Shown: in pieces, positions 1-8,537 of the stretch
Layout of the letters: every line of letters starts with the position of its first letter
Position numbering within the stretch: position 1 is the stretch's first letter
Source of the DNA: Bradyrhizobium algeriense
GTDB taxonomy: Bacteria > Pseudomonadota > Alphaproteobacteria > Rhizobiales > Xanthobacteraceae
Direction: 5' to 3'
NCBI RefSeq assembly: GCF_003062295.1
Contig: NZ_PYCN01000010.1
Coordinates: 178,379-242,378 of the forward strand
DNA length: 64,000 nucleotides
Position numbers and translations under genes: made by a program
The notes under the pieces: generated by a model
What the model was told of the DNA's origin: nothing
The model's database searches: none
The model's input: only the letters and a program-made list of their open reading frames with translations

Positions 1-1623
1 GAGTTGATCTGGATCCGCACCATTGCGAGCCAGATGGAATCGGCCGAACTCGAACGCACCACCGTGGACATCGCCGCGAAGGCCGGCTCACGCGTGCTGG
101 ATCTGCGCGCCTCGGGCCAGGTCATCAAGTTCGACGGCTTCCTCGCGCTCTATCAGGAAGGCAAGGACGACGACGGCGAGGACGAGGATTCGCGCCGCTT
201 GCCCGCCATGAGCGCGGGCGAAGCGCTAAAGCGCCAGGCGCTCGCCGTCACCCAGCATTTCACCGAACCGCCGCCGCGCTTCTCTGAAGCCTCGCTGGTC
301 AAGCGGATGGAAGAGCTCGGCATCGGCCGTCCCTCGACCTACGCCTCGATCCTGCAGGTGTTGAAGGACCGCGGCTACGTCAAGCTGGAAAAGAAGCGGT
401 TGCATGGCGAGGACAAGGGCCGCGTCGTGGTCGCGTTCCTCGAGAATTTCTTTGCGCGCTATGTCGAGTACGACTTCACGGCGGCGCTGGAAGAACAGCT
501 CGACCGCATCTCTAACAACGAGATTTCCTGGCAGCAGGTGCTGCAGGATTTCTGGATTGGCTTCATCGGCGCGGTCAACGACATCAAGGACCTCCGGGTC
601 TCCGAAGTGCTGGATGCGCTGGACGACATGCTGGGGCCGCACATCTACCCCGCCCGCGCCGACGGCGGCGACGTCAGGCAGTGCCCGACCTGCGGCACCG
701 GCAAGCTCAATCTGAAGGCCGGAAAGTTCGGCGCCTTTGTCGGCTGCTCGAACTATCCGGAATGCCGCTACACCCGGCCGCTGGCCGCCGACGGCGAAGC
801 CAGCGCCGATCGCGTCCTCGGCAAGGACCCGGAAACCGATCTCGACGTGACGGTGAAGGCCGGACGCTTCGGCCCCTACATCCAGCTCGGCGAGCAGAAG
901 GATTATGCCGAGGGCGAAAAGCCCCGGCGCGCCGGCATCCCGAAGAACATGTCGCCCGGCGACATGGAATTGGAACTGGCGTTGAAGCTATTGTCGTTGC
1001 CGCGCGAAATCGGAAAGCATCCGGAGACCGGCGAGCCGATCACCGCCGGCATCGGCCGCTTCGGCCCGTTCGTGCGTCATGAAAAGACCTATGCGAGCCT
1101 GGAAGCCGGCGACGAAGTGTTCGACGTCGGCCTCAATCGCGCGGTGACGCTGATTGCGGAAAAGATCGCAAAGGGCCCGAGCGGCCGCCGCTTCGGTGCT
1201 GATCCCGGCAAGCCGCTCGGCGAGCATCCGAGCCTTGGCGGTGTCGCGGTGAAGAATGGCCGCTACGGCGCCTACGTCACGGCCGGCGGGGTCAACGCCA
1301 CGATCCCGAGCGACAAGACGCCCGACACGATCACGCTCGCCGAAGCCGTCGCGCTGATCGATGAGCGCGCCGCCAAGGGCGGCGGCAAGCCGAAGCGCGG
1401 CGCCAAGAAGAAGGCCGCGCCAAAGAAGGCAGCAGCCAAAGCTGCCGATCCCGGCGCGCCAAAGCCGGCCAAGAAGGCGGCAGTGAAGAAAGCCGCGGCG
1501 AAGCCGAAATCGGAAGCCGTCAGCAAGGCGCGCGCCCCGGTCGCATCCGCCGCCAAGACATCGGCGGCAAAGCCCGCACCCAAGACGCCTGCGAAAAAGA
1601 GCGCGGGCAAGGCCCGGGGATAA
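1..1623 (+). CDS. topA: DNA topoisomerase I, C-terminal part (5' end outside window)
   Basis: Type IA topoisomerase, which relaxes negative supercoils. Only the last 540 or so codons are present. The reading frame is open from base 1, so the TTG at position 4 is not a real start, and the Toprim domain and active-site tyrosine lie upstream of the window. Visible parts are the conserved topo IA segment QHFTEPPPRFSEASLVK (visible residues 85-101) followed by LGIGRPSTYASI, one C4 zinc ribbon (CPTC...C....C, about residues 227-253), then three C-terminal repeats carrying GRFGPY, GRFGPF and GRYGAY. A Lys/Ala/Pro-rich tail of about 80 residues closes the protein, as is usual in rhizobial TopA and probably serves DNA contact. 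The stop codon abuts the rnr start, so the two are probably co-transcribed. Confidence 0.96.
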   Translation, partial: ELIWIRTIASQMESAELERTTVDIAAKAGSRVLDLRASGQVIKFDGFLALYQEGKDDDGEDEDSRRLPAMSAGEALKRQALAVTQHFTEPPPRFSEASLVKRMEELGIGRPSTYASILQVLKDRGYVKLEKKRLHGEDKGRVVVAFLENFFARYVEYDFTAALEEQLDRISNNEISWQQVLQDFWIGFIGAVNDIKDLRVSEVLDALDDMLGPHIYPARADGGDVRQCPTCGTGKLNLKAGKFGAFVGCSNYPECRYTRPLAADGEASADRVLGKDPETDLDVTVKAGRFGPYIQLGEQKDYAEGEKPRRAGIPKNMSPGDMELELALKLLSLPREIGKHPETGEPITAGIGRFGPFVRHEKTYASLEAGDEVFDVGLNRAVTLIAEKIAKGPSGRRFGADPGKPLGEHPSLGGVAVKNGRYGAYVTAGGVNATIPSDKTPDTITLAEAVALIDERAAKGGGKPKRGAKKKAAPKKAAAKAADPGAPKPAKKAAVKKAAAKPKSEAVSKARAPVASAAKTSAAKPAPKTPAKKSAGKARG

Positions 1624-3966
1624 GTGAAGAGAAAACACGACAATGGTTTTCCAGGCCGGGACGCCATCGTCGCCTTTATCCGTGCGAATCCAGGCAAGAT
1701 CGGCACGCGGGAAATCGCCCGCGAGTTCGGCCTGAAGAATGCCGACCGTGCTGAGCTAAAGCGCATCCTGCGCGAACTCGCCGACGAAGGCGCCATCGCC
1801 AAGCGCGGCCGGAAAATCCACGAGACGGCTCTCCTGCCCCCGACGGTGATCGCCGACATCACCGGCCGCGACACCGATGGCGAATTGCTCGCCACTCCCA
1901 CCGAATGGGACACCGAGGAAAACGGTCCCGCGCCGAAGATCCGCATCCATGTCCCGCGCCGTTTGCAACCGGGCACCGCTGCGGGTGTCGGCGACCGGGC
2001 CCTGTTGCGGATCGAAAAGGCTGATGACGGGGAAGTCGCCCCCTATCGCGGTCGGATCATCAAGATCATCGATCAGGCCCGCACGCGCCTGCTCGGCATC
2101 TTCCGCGACCTGCCTGGCGGCGGCGGCCGGCTCGTACCTGTCGACAAGAAGCAGGCCGGGCGCGAATTGAACATCGCGCCGTCGGATACCGGCGGCGCCG
2201 AGGATGGCGATCTCGTCAGCGTCGATCTCGTTCGCGGGCGCGGCTATGGCCTCGCTTCCGGCAAGGTGAAGGAGCGGCTGGGCTCGCTGTCGAGCGAAAA
2301 AGCGATCAGCCTGATCGCGATCCACGCCCACGAAATCCCGCAAGCGTTCTCGCCGTCCGCGTTGCGCGAGGCCGAGGCCGCCGAGCCTGCGGCACTGAAA
2401 GGCCGCGAGGACTGGCGCGAGCTGCCGCTCGTCACCATCGATCCGCCCGACGCGAAAGATCATGACGACGCGGTGCACGCCGCGCCCGATCCAGATCCAA
2501 ACAACAGGGGCGGCTACATCGTCCATGTCGCGATTGCCGACGTCGCCTTCTATGTGCGGCCCGGTTTGGCGCTCGATCGTGACGCGCTGACGCGCGGCAA
2601 CTCGGTGTACTTCCCCGATCGCGTGGTGCCGATGCTGCCTGAGCGCATCTCCAACGATCTCTGCTCGCTGGTGCCGGGCCAGCCACGCGGCGCGCTCGCG
2701 GTGCGGATGGTGATCGGCCCCGATGGCCGCAAGCGTTCGCACAGCTTTCATCGGGTGCTGATGCGCTCAGCCGCCAAGCTGCACTATGCGCAGGCGCAAG
2801 CCGCCATCGATGGCCGCCCCGACGACACCACCGGCCCGCTGCTGGAACCAATCCTGAAGCCCCTCTACACAGCCTATGCACTCGTAAAACTCGCGCGCGA
2901 CGAGCGCGATCCGCTCGACCTCGATCTGCCCGAGCGAAAAATCCTGCTCAAGGCTGACGGGTCAGTTGACCGCGTCATCGTACCGGAGCGGCTCGACGCG
3001 CACCGCTTGATTGAGGAATTCATGATCCTCGCCAACGTCGCAGCCGCCGAAATGCTTGAAAAGAAGGCGTTGCCGCTTATCTATCGGGTGCACGACGAGC
3101 CGACCCTGGAGAAGGTTCATAACCTCCAGGAATTCCTGAAGACGCTCGACCTGCCGTTCGCGAAGACGGGTGCGTTGCGCCCCTCCTTGTTCAATCGCGT
3201 GCTCGTTCAGGTTCGCGGCGAGGACTACGAACCGCTGGTCAACGAGGTGGTGCTGCGCTCGCAGGCGCAAGCGGAATATTCGGCGGAGAATTACGGCCAT
3301 TTCGGCCTCAACCTGCGCCGCTACGCGCATTTCACCTCACCGATCAGGCGATACGCTGACCTGATCGTGCATCGCGCGCTGATCCGCGCGCTCGGCCTCG
3401 GCGAAGGCGCGTTGCCGGAAACCGAGACGCTGGAGACGCTCAGCGAGGTCGCGGCGCAGATTTCCGTGACCGAGCGCCGTGCGATGAAAGCGGAACGCGA
3501 GACGGCCGATCGCTTGATCGCGCATTTCCTCGCTGACCGCATCGGCGCGACGTTTCAGGGCCGTATTTCCGGCGTGACCCGCGCCGGGCTGTTTGTGAAG
3601 CTTTCGGATACCGGCGCCGACGGGTTGATCCCGATCCGCACGCTCGGCACCGAGTACTACAATTACGACGAGACGCGTCACGCGCTCGTCGGCTCACGCA
3701 GCGGTGCCATGCACCGATTGGGTGACGTTGTCGACGTGCGTCTGGTAGAAGCAGCGCCAGTGGCCGGCGCGTTACGTTTCGAGCTGTTGTCGGAAGGCCA
3801 GGTCATTCCGCGCGGCAGAAAACGCGACGGATCGAAAGCACAGGCAACGCCGTCGAAATCGCATCCGGGCCGCAGCCCGCGCGACAAGGTTCGCAAGCCC
3901 CACAAGGGCAAGTCCGGCAAAGCCAAGCCGGGCAAATCGAAGAAAGGCAAGTCATGGAAACGGTGA
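1624..3966 (+). CDS. rnr: Ribonuclease R
   Basis: Processive 3'-5' exoribonuclease of the RNase II/RNB family that degrades structured RNA and helps mRNA and rRNA turnover. The protein has 780 residues, a normal RNase R length. An N-terminal winged-helix segment (about 12-70) is followed by cold-shock-like domains, the RNB catalytic core with the acidic cluster DPPDAKDHDD (273-282), and a C-terminal S1 domain (about 640-725). The last 50 residues are a Lys/Gly/Ser-rich basic tail typical of RNase R. The GTG start directly follows the topA stop with no gap. The 3' end overlaps the next gene by 13 bases. Confidence 0.96.
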   Translation: MKRKHDNGFPGRDAIVAFIRANPGKIGTREIAREFGLKNADRAELKRILRELADEGAIAKRGRKIHETALLPPTVIADITGRDTDGELLATPTEWDTEENGPAPKIRIHVPRRLQPGTAAGVGDRALLRIEKADDGEVAPYRGRIIKIIDQARTRLLGIFRDLPGGGGRLVPVDKKQAGRELNIAPSDTGGAEDGDLVSVDLVRGRGYGLASGKVKERLGSLSSEKAISLIAIHAHEIPQAFSPSALREAEAAEPAALKGREDWRELPLVTIDPPDAKDHDDAVHAAPDPDPNNRGGYIVHVAIADVAFYVRPGLALDRDALTRGNSVYFPDRVVPMLPERISNDLCSLVPGQPRGALAVRMVIGPDGRKRSHSFHRVLMRSAAKLHYAQAQAAIDGRPDDTTGPLLEPILKPLYTAYALVKLARDERDPLDLDLPERKILLKADGSVDRVIVPERLDAHRLIEEFMILANVAAAEMLEKKALPLIYRVHDEPTLEKVHNLQEFLKTLDLPFAKTGALRPSLFNRVLVQVRGEDYEPLVNEVVLRSQAQAEYSAENYGHFGLNLRRYAHFTSPIRRYADLIVHRALIRALGLGEGALPETETLETLSEVAAQISVTERRAMKAERETADRLIAHFLADRIGATFQGRISGVTRAGLFVKLSDTGADGLIPIRTLGTEYYNYDETRHALVGSRSGAMHRLGDVVDVRLVEAAPVAGALRFELLSEGQVIPRGRKRDGSKAQATPSKSHPGRSPRDKVRKPHKGKSGKAKPGKSKKGKSWKR

Positions 3967-4394
3967 GCAGTGCGACGCCAGTCTGGACCCGGAATACCGT
4001 GCAAGCCGAGAAGCGCGACCTCTGGACCGCGATGAAGCGCGGCTTTCGCTGCCGCTGCCCGCGCTGCGGCGAAGGCAAGCTGTTTCGCGCCTTCCTGAAG
4101 ACCGCCAATAATTGCTCGGCCTGCGGCCTCGATTTCACGCCGCATCGCGCCGACGATTTGCCGGCCTATCTCGTGATCGTCGTCGTCGGCCACATCGTGG
4201 TACCGGCGGCACTGTGGATCGAAACCAATTACGCGCCGGCCGTGTGGCTGCAACTGGCGATCTACCTGCCGCTGACTTTCATTTTATCGCTGCTACTGTT
4301 GCAGCCGATCAAGGGCGCCGTGGTCGGCTTCCAATGGGCCTTGCGCATGCACGGCTTTGACGAGAATGCCCCTGGCGACATTCCGCCGGTCTAG
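3954..4394 (+). CDS. DUF983 family membrane protein with zinc ribbon
   Basis: Small protein of 146 residues. After a short N-terminus it has two CxxC pairs (CPRCG and CSACG) forming a zinc-ribbon-like knuckle, followed by two hydrophobic membrane segments (roughly residues 68-90 and 98-122). This is the DUF983 layout, a family without an established biochemical role. It overlaps the end of rnr by 13 bases in another frame, which suggests translational coupling in a topA-rnr-DUF983 operon. Its TAG stop lies inside the left arm of a dispersed palindromic repeat. Confidence 0.88.
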   Translation: METVSSATPVWTRNTVQAEKRDLWTAMKRGFRCRCPRCGEGKLFRAFLKTANNCSACGLDFTPHRADDLPAYLVIVVVGHIVVPAALWIETNYAPAVWLQLAIYLPLTFILSLLLLQPIKGAVVGFQWALRMHGFDENAPGDIPPV

Positions 4395-4494
4395 AGCTTC
4401 GGTTCTGATTGAATCAGAACCGAAGCTCTAGATTCTTGTTTTGACGCGTTTCCTTCACGCGAACCGGTATCCACTTCGCTCGAAAACGCAATAG
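4391..4494. repeat. Dispersed palindromic repeat, copy 1
   Basis: A hairpin with two perfect 20-base arms (4391-4410 and 4412-4431) is followed by a conserved tail to about 4494. The same hairpin and tail occur in reverse orientation at 39972-40074, and a degenerate hairpin is at 59560-59635. The left arm supplies the TAG stop of the DUF983 gene and the hairpin probably acts as its terminator. Confidence 0.85.
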
Positions 4495-4534
4495 CTAAAG
4501 CGGGCACAACAAGAGCACCAAAAATGGGGATGGG

Positions 4535-5272
4535 ATGAACGACGTCGCGACTGCCGTACAAGAAGGAAAAGAAGCCGATCACCATCCCTATTTCCGGCCC
4601 AAGGATGCAGCCACGCTGATCCTGATCGACCGCTCCGGCGACAAGCCGAAGGTTCTGGTCGGCAAGCGCCACGACAAAGTGGTGTTCATGCCGGGCAAAT
4701 ATGTTTTTCCCGGCGGCCGCGTCGACAAGTCGGACAACCGCATTCCTGTTGCCGCGCCGATTTCCGGAGAGCTCGAAACCAACCTGCTCAAGGGTAGCCC
4801 GAAGATCGCACCTTCCCGCGCGCGGGCGCTCGCGGTCGCCGCGATCCGCGAAGCCTGCGAGGAAACCGGTCTCTGCCTCGGCCGCAAGGTTGAAAAACCC
4901 GTAAAACTCGACGGCGCCTGGCAACCGTTCACGGAAGCGGGCCTGCTGCCCGATCCGTCCAACCTGTTCCTGATCGCGCGCGCGATCACCCCGCCCGGCC
5001 GCGTCCGCCGCTTCGACACGCGCTTCTTCACCGCAGATGCTTCCAGCATCGCCCATCGCGTCGAAGGCGTGATCCATGCCGATGCCGAACTGGTCGAACT
5101 GGTGTGGGTCGAGATCGGCTCCCAGCCGCTCGCCGATGCGCATGCCATGACCAAGAACGTGCTCGCCGAACTCGACCGCCGCCTCGCCGCGGGGCCGCTG
5201 CGCCACGATGCACCGGTGCCGTTCTTTCATTTCTACGGCGGCAAGATGCAGAAGGACGTGCTGGGGGCGTAG
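4535..5272 (+). CDS. NUDIX hydrolase
   Basis: Hydrolase of nucleoside diphosphates linked to another moiety. Of 245 residues, the N-terminal half carries FPGGRVD and then, after an insertion of about 35 residues, the REACEETGL part of the Nudix box whose glutamates bind the metal. This split spacing is typical of the longer NUDIX subgroup that includes CoA-diphosphatase-like and NUDT19-like proteins, so the substrate cannot be stated. It is flanked by two palindromic repeats and appears to be a single-gene unit. Confidence 0.88.
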   Translation: MNDVATAVQEGKEADHHPYFRPKDAATLILIDRSGDKPKVLVGKRHDKVVFMPGKYVFPGGRVDKSDNRIPVAAPISGELETNLLKGSPKIAPSRARALAVAAIREACEETGLCLGRKVEKPVKLDGAWQPFTEAGLLPDPSNLFLIARAITPPGRVRRFDTRFFTADASSIAHRVEGVIHADAELVELVWVEIGSQPLADAHAMTKNVLAELDRRLAAGPLRHDAPVPFFHFYGGKMQKDVLGA

Positions 5273-5288
5273 GATCCCGCCCTCTCCA

Positions 5289-5368
5289 CGTCATTGCGAG
5301 CGCAGCGAAGCAATCCATTCTTTCTTTCCGCGGAGAAATGGATTGCTTCGCTGTCGCTCGCAATGACG
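5289..5368. repeat. Inverted-repeat element (Bradyrhizobium-type palindrome)
   Basis: Arms 5289-5319 and 5337-5368 are complementary except for one inserted base, enclosing a 17-base centre that is itself nearly palindromic. It lies 17 bases after the NUDIX stop codon and could fold in the transcript. From memory, elements beginning CGTCATTGCGAGCG are abundant in this genus. No second copy was found in the window. Confidence 0.8.
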
Positions 5369-5496
5369 GTATTGGCGCCGTCGAATTGTTCTCCCCCAGT
5401 CCCCTAATTTGCAAAATTCTTCTCGATGCCGCCTGATGGCGCTGCCCTGATCGCCTCCCTATCTCTTCCCCAACAATAACAGCTACGGATCGGGCA

Positions 5497-6822
5497 ATGG
5501 CACAGCGGCAACTCAAGCTCGGCGCGTTTATGCGTCCGGTCTCCATCCACACCGGCGCGTGGCGCTATCCCGGCGCCTGGCCCGATGCCAATTTCAATTT
5601 CGCGCGCATCAAGCAACTGATCCAGAAGCTGGAGGCCGGCAAGTTCGACGCCTTCTTCATGGCGGACCATCTCGCGGTGCTGAACATGCCGGTCAATGCG
5701 CTCAAGCGCAGCCACACCGTGACCTCGTTCGAGCCGTTCACGCTGCTGTCGGCGCTGGCCGGCGCCACCGAACATATCGGCCTGATCGCGACGGGATCGA
5801 CGACGTTCGACGAGCCCTATCATGTCGCCCGGCGTTTTGCTTCGCTCGATCACATCAGCGGTGGGCGTGCGGGTTGGAATATCGTCACCACCTCCAATCC
5901 GGATGCCGCGCTCAATTTCGGGCTCGACGACCATATGGAGCACGCCGAGCGCTACAAGCGGGCGCGCGAGTTCTACGACGTGGTCACCGGTCTCTGGGAC
6001 TCCTTTGCCGATGACGCCTTCGTGCGCGACGTCGAGGCGGGGCTTTATTTCGACCCGGCGAAAATGCACGTGCTCAATCACAAGGGAAAATATCTCTCGG
6101 TGCGCGGGCCGCTCAACATCGCCCGCCCCGTCCAGGGCTGGCCGCTGATCGTGCAGGCCGGCGCGTCCGAAGACGGCAGGCAACTCGCGGCGGAGACGGC
6201 GGAAGCCGTCTTCACCGGCGGCGGCCCCCTCGCCGACGGCCAAAAACTTTATGCCGATATCAAGGGCCGCATGGAGAAGATCGGCCGCAACCCCGAACAC
6301 CTGAAGATCCTGCCCGGCGCCTTCGTGGTGGTCGGCGACAGCGTCGAGGAAGCCAAAGAGAAAAGGGCAAAACTCGACAGCATGGTGCATTACGACAGCG
6401 CCATCGCCTCGCTCTCGGTGCAGCTCGGCACCGATGCTTCCGGCTTCGATCCCGACGGCCAGTTGCCGCCGATCCCCGAAACCAATGCGAGCAAGAGCGG
6501 CCGCCAGCGCCTGGTCGACGTCGCTGCGCGCGACAAGCTCACGGTGCGCCAGCTTGCCCAGCGCGTCGGCGGCTATGGCGGGCTATCGTTCGTCGGCACG
6601 CCGCAAACCATCGCCGACCAGATGGAGGAATGGCTGATGAGCCGCGGCAGCGACGGCTTCAACATCATGTTCCCGTTCCTTCCCGCCGGGCTCGACGATT
6701 TCGTCGACAAGGTGGTTCCGGAACTGCAAAGGCGCGGGATTTTCCGCACCGAGTATGAAGGCCGGACGCTGCGGGAGAATTTGGGGCTGCCGAGGCCGAA
6801 AAACCGCTTCTTTGAGGGTTAA
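5497..6822 (+). CDS. LLM-class flavin-dependent oxidoreductase (NtaA/SnaA/DszA type)
   Basis: Predicted FMNH2-dependent monooxygenase with a luciferase-like TIM barrel, 441 residues, the usual size of the NtaA/SnaA/DszA/SoxA subgroup that oxidises chelators, sulfur compounds or other small organics. Characteristic stretches are the N-terminal GAWRYPGAWPDANFN, the mid-protein GRAGWNIVTT motif, and YKRAREFYDVV. A flavin reductase partner is not adjacent, so it presumably draws reduced flavin from elsewhere. The substrate cannot be inferred. It is a single gene between repeats and rpmG. Confidence 0.92.
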   Translation: MAQRQLKLGAFMRPVSIHTGAWRYPGAWPDANFNFARIKQLIQKLEAGKFDAFFMADHLAVLNMPVNALKRSHTVTSFEPFTLLSALAGATEHIGLIATGSTTFDEPYHVARRFASLDHISGGRAGWNIVTTSNPDAALNFGLDDHMEHAERYKRAREFYDVVTGLWDSFADDAFVRDVEAGLYFDPAKMHVLNHKGKYLSVRGPLNIARPVQGWPLIVQAGASEDGRQLAAETAEAVFTGGGPLADGQKLYADIKGRMEKIGRNPEHLKILPGAFVVVGDSVEEAKEKRAKLDSMVHYDSAIASLSVQLGTDASGFDPDGQLPPIPETNASKSGRQRLVDVAARDKLTVRQLAQRVGGYGGLSFVGTPQTIADQMEEWLMSRGSDGFNIMFPFLPAGLDDFVDKVVPELQRRGIFRTEYEGRTLRENLGLPRPKNRFFEG

Positions 6823-6945
6823 TCCCGCTGAATCCGGCCGGTTTTTGCCCCGAAAACCTTGACTTTGGGCGATCAGAAGCTAGGTTGCGCGCAAATGCAG
6901 GCCGATTTGGCCAGCGCCCGATATCCCCTATTTGAGGTTCTGAAC

Positions 6946-7113
6946 ATGGCCAAAGCGGTCACCATCAAGGTCAAGCTCGTTTCCACGGCGGATACCGGCT
7001 TCTATTACGTCGCCAAGAAGAACTCGCGCACCATGACCGACAAGCTGGTCAAGAAGAAGTACGACCCGGTCGCGCGCAAGCACGTCGAGTTCAAGGAATC
7101 GAAGATCAAGTAA
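6946..7113 (+). CDS. rpmG: 50S ribosomal protein L33
   Basis: 55-residue ribosomal protein starting MAKAVTIKVKL. It has the L33 body with YYVAKKN, KYDPVARKHV and a C-terminal ESKIK. The upstream in-frame codons were not taken because the family starts at this ATG. This copy lacks the CxxC zinc pairs, so it is the zinc-independent (C-minus) form normal in alphaproteobacteria. A strong intrinsic terminator follows 29 bases after the stop. Confidence 0.97.
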   Translation: MAKAVTIKVKLVSTADTGFYYVAKKNSRTMTDKLVKKKYDPVARKHVEFKESKIK

Positions 7114-7141
7114 TTCGTAGGCTCATCGCCGACGGATTTTG

Positions 7142-7167
7142 ACGGGGCCCTTTCGGGCCCCGTTTTG
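7142..7167 (+). terminator. Intrinsic terminator after rpmG
   Basis: ACGGGGCCC and GGGCCCCGT form a 9-base-pair GC-rich stem around a TTTC loop, followed by a T run. It lies between the convergent rpmG and MFS genes and fits as the rpmG terminator. The MFS stop codon lies only a few bases further on. Confidence 0.9.
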
Positions 7168-7171
7168 ATTC

Positions 7172-8404
7172 TTACGCCGTCTGCATCTGCGGCGGCCCGC
7201 TCGGCCGGATCAGCGCGAACGCGACCTGGATGATGCCGCCGGCCAGCCCGAGAGCTACGCCGATCCGCCACGCCATGGTGTAGGAGCCGAGCGCGTCGTA
7301 CAGCACTCCGCCTCCGAAGGCGCCGAGGAAGCTGCCGACCTGATGGCTCATGAAGGCGAGCCCCTGGATCATCGCCTGCCATTTCAGGCCGAACATCTCG
7401 GCGACCGCGCCCGCGACCAGCGGGCCGACGCCCATCCACAGAAAGCCCATGATGGCGCCGAACAAGAGCGTCGTCGCCGGCGTCGGCGGCAGCGTGAAAT
7501 ACCAGGCGAGCGCGATCGAGCGGAAGATGTAGATGCCGCCGAGCAGCGCCAGCTTGTTCCAGCGCTCGCCGGCCCAGCCGAAGAAGATGCTGCCGAGCAC
7601 GTTGAAGCCGCCGATCATGCCGAGCGTCTGCGCGCTCAACATCGGATCCATGCCGCAGATCGCCAGATACGACGGCAGATGCGTGGTGAGAAACACGAGC
7701 TGCATGCCGCAGACGAAATAGGCGCCGGTCATCACCACGAAGGAGGCGTTGGAGAACGCGATCCTGGTGGCGACGCTGGCCGAAGAGTTGCCGATTTCGT
7801 CGTCCGCAGGCTTGGGCAGCGGAATCTTGTCCACCCTGCCCGCGTACCAGGCGGCCGGAATCATCAGGAGCGAGAGCACCACAAAGCCTGCGAGCCCCAT
7901 TCGCCAGCCGTAGCCTTCATTGAGCATCTGCCCGATCGGCGCCGACAGCAGCGCGCCGAGCGATCCCGCGCCCGACACCAGGCCGAGCACCGTCGAGCGC
8001 ACCGTCGCCGGCACGGCGCGGGCGGCTACCGACATCGCAATGGCCGCCGCGGTACAGGCGAGCGAGGTGCCGATCAAAATGCCGCCGCCGATCATGACGC
8101 TGAGAAAACCGTTCGCGGCCGCCATCAACGCAAGGCCGGCGACATAAAGCAGCGCGCCTGCCACCATGATGGCCCGAAAACCGTAGCGCACTGTCAGCGC
8201 GCCGGCGAACGGCTGCAAAAATCCCCAGGCGAGATTTTGCACCGCGAGCGCCAGCGTGAAATCGGACACTGAAATCCGGATGTCCTGCGTCAGCGGCTGC
8301 ATGAAAAGGCCGAGCGACTGGCGCAGGCCCATGCTGAGCGTGAGCATGACGGAGGCGCCGATAAGGATGGGAAGCGTGGGCCGCAGGATTTGCAGCAGGG
8401 CCAT
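7172..8404 (-). CDS. MFS transporter
   Basis: Major facilitator superfamily permease of about 410 residues with roughly 12 hydrophobic segments. It begins MALLQILRPTLPILIGASVML and carries the GLRQSLGLF...QDI and FLQPFAGALTVRYGFRA stretches of the NNP/oxalate-formate-like MFS branch. The ATG at 8404 was chosen over one 16 codons upstream because it has a GGGAG ribosome site at the right distance and matches the family start. It diverges from the tetR gene and shares its control region with an exact operator palindrome, so this is probably the TetR target. Substrate unknown, possibly a drug or small organic acid. Confidence 0.9.
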   Translation of the reverse strand: MALLQILRPTLPILIGASVMLTLSMGLRQSLGLFMQPLTQDIRISVSDFTLALAVQNLAWGFLQPFAGALTVRYGFRAIMVAGALLYVAGLALMAAANGFLSVMIGGGILIGTSLACTAAAIAMSVAARAVPATVRSTVLGLVSGAGSLGALLSAPIGQMLNEGYGWRMGLAGFVVLSLLMIPAAWYAGRVDKIPLPKPADDEIGNSSASVATRIAFSNASFVVMTGAYFVCGMQLVFLTTHLPSYLAICGMDPMLSAQTLGMIGGFNVLGSIFFGWAGERWNKLALLGGIYIFRSIALAWYFTLPPTPATTLLFGAIMGFLWMGVGPLVAGAVAEMFGLKWQAMIQGLAFMSHQVGSFLGAFGGGVLYDALGSYTMAWRIGVALGLAGGIIQVAFALIRPSGPPQMQTA

Positions 8405-8465
8405 TGTTTTTATTCTCCCGATCGGCCGCGATTCGAATGCCGCGTCCCGCAATTGATATCTGAAA

Positions 8466-8489
8466 TAGGTACACAGACCTGTGTACCTA
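8466..8489. promoter_or_regulatory. Operator palindrome between MFS and TetR genes
   Basis: TAGGTACACAG and CTGTGTACCTA are perfect inverted arms of 11 bases separated by AC. The site lies between two divergent genes, 62 bases before the MFS start and 49 bases before the tetR start. This size and position are typical of a TetR-family operator controlling both promoters. The TetR-operator assignment is inference from position. Confidence 0.85.
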
Positions 8490-8537
8490 GGCTATAAGGA
8501 GGCTCCGCTGTCAAGCTAAGGTGACCCGCGCATTCGC

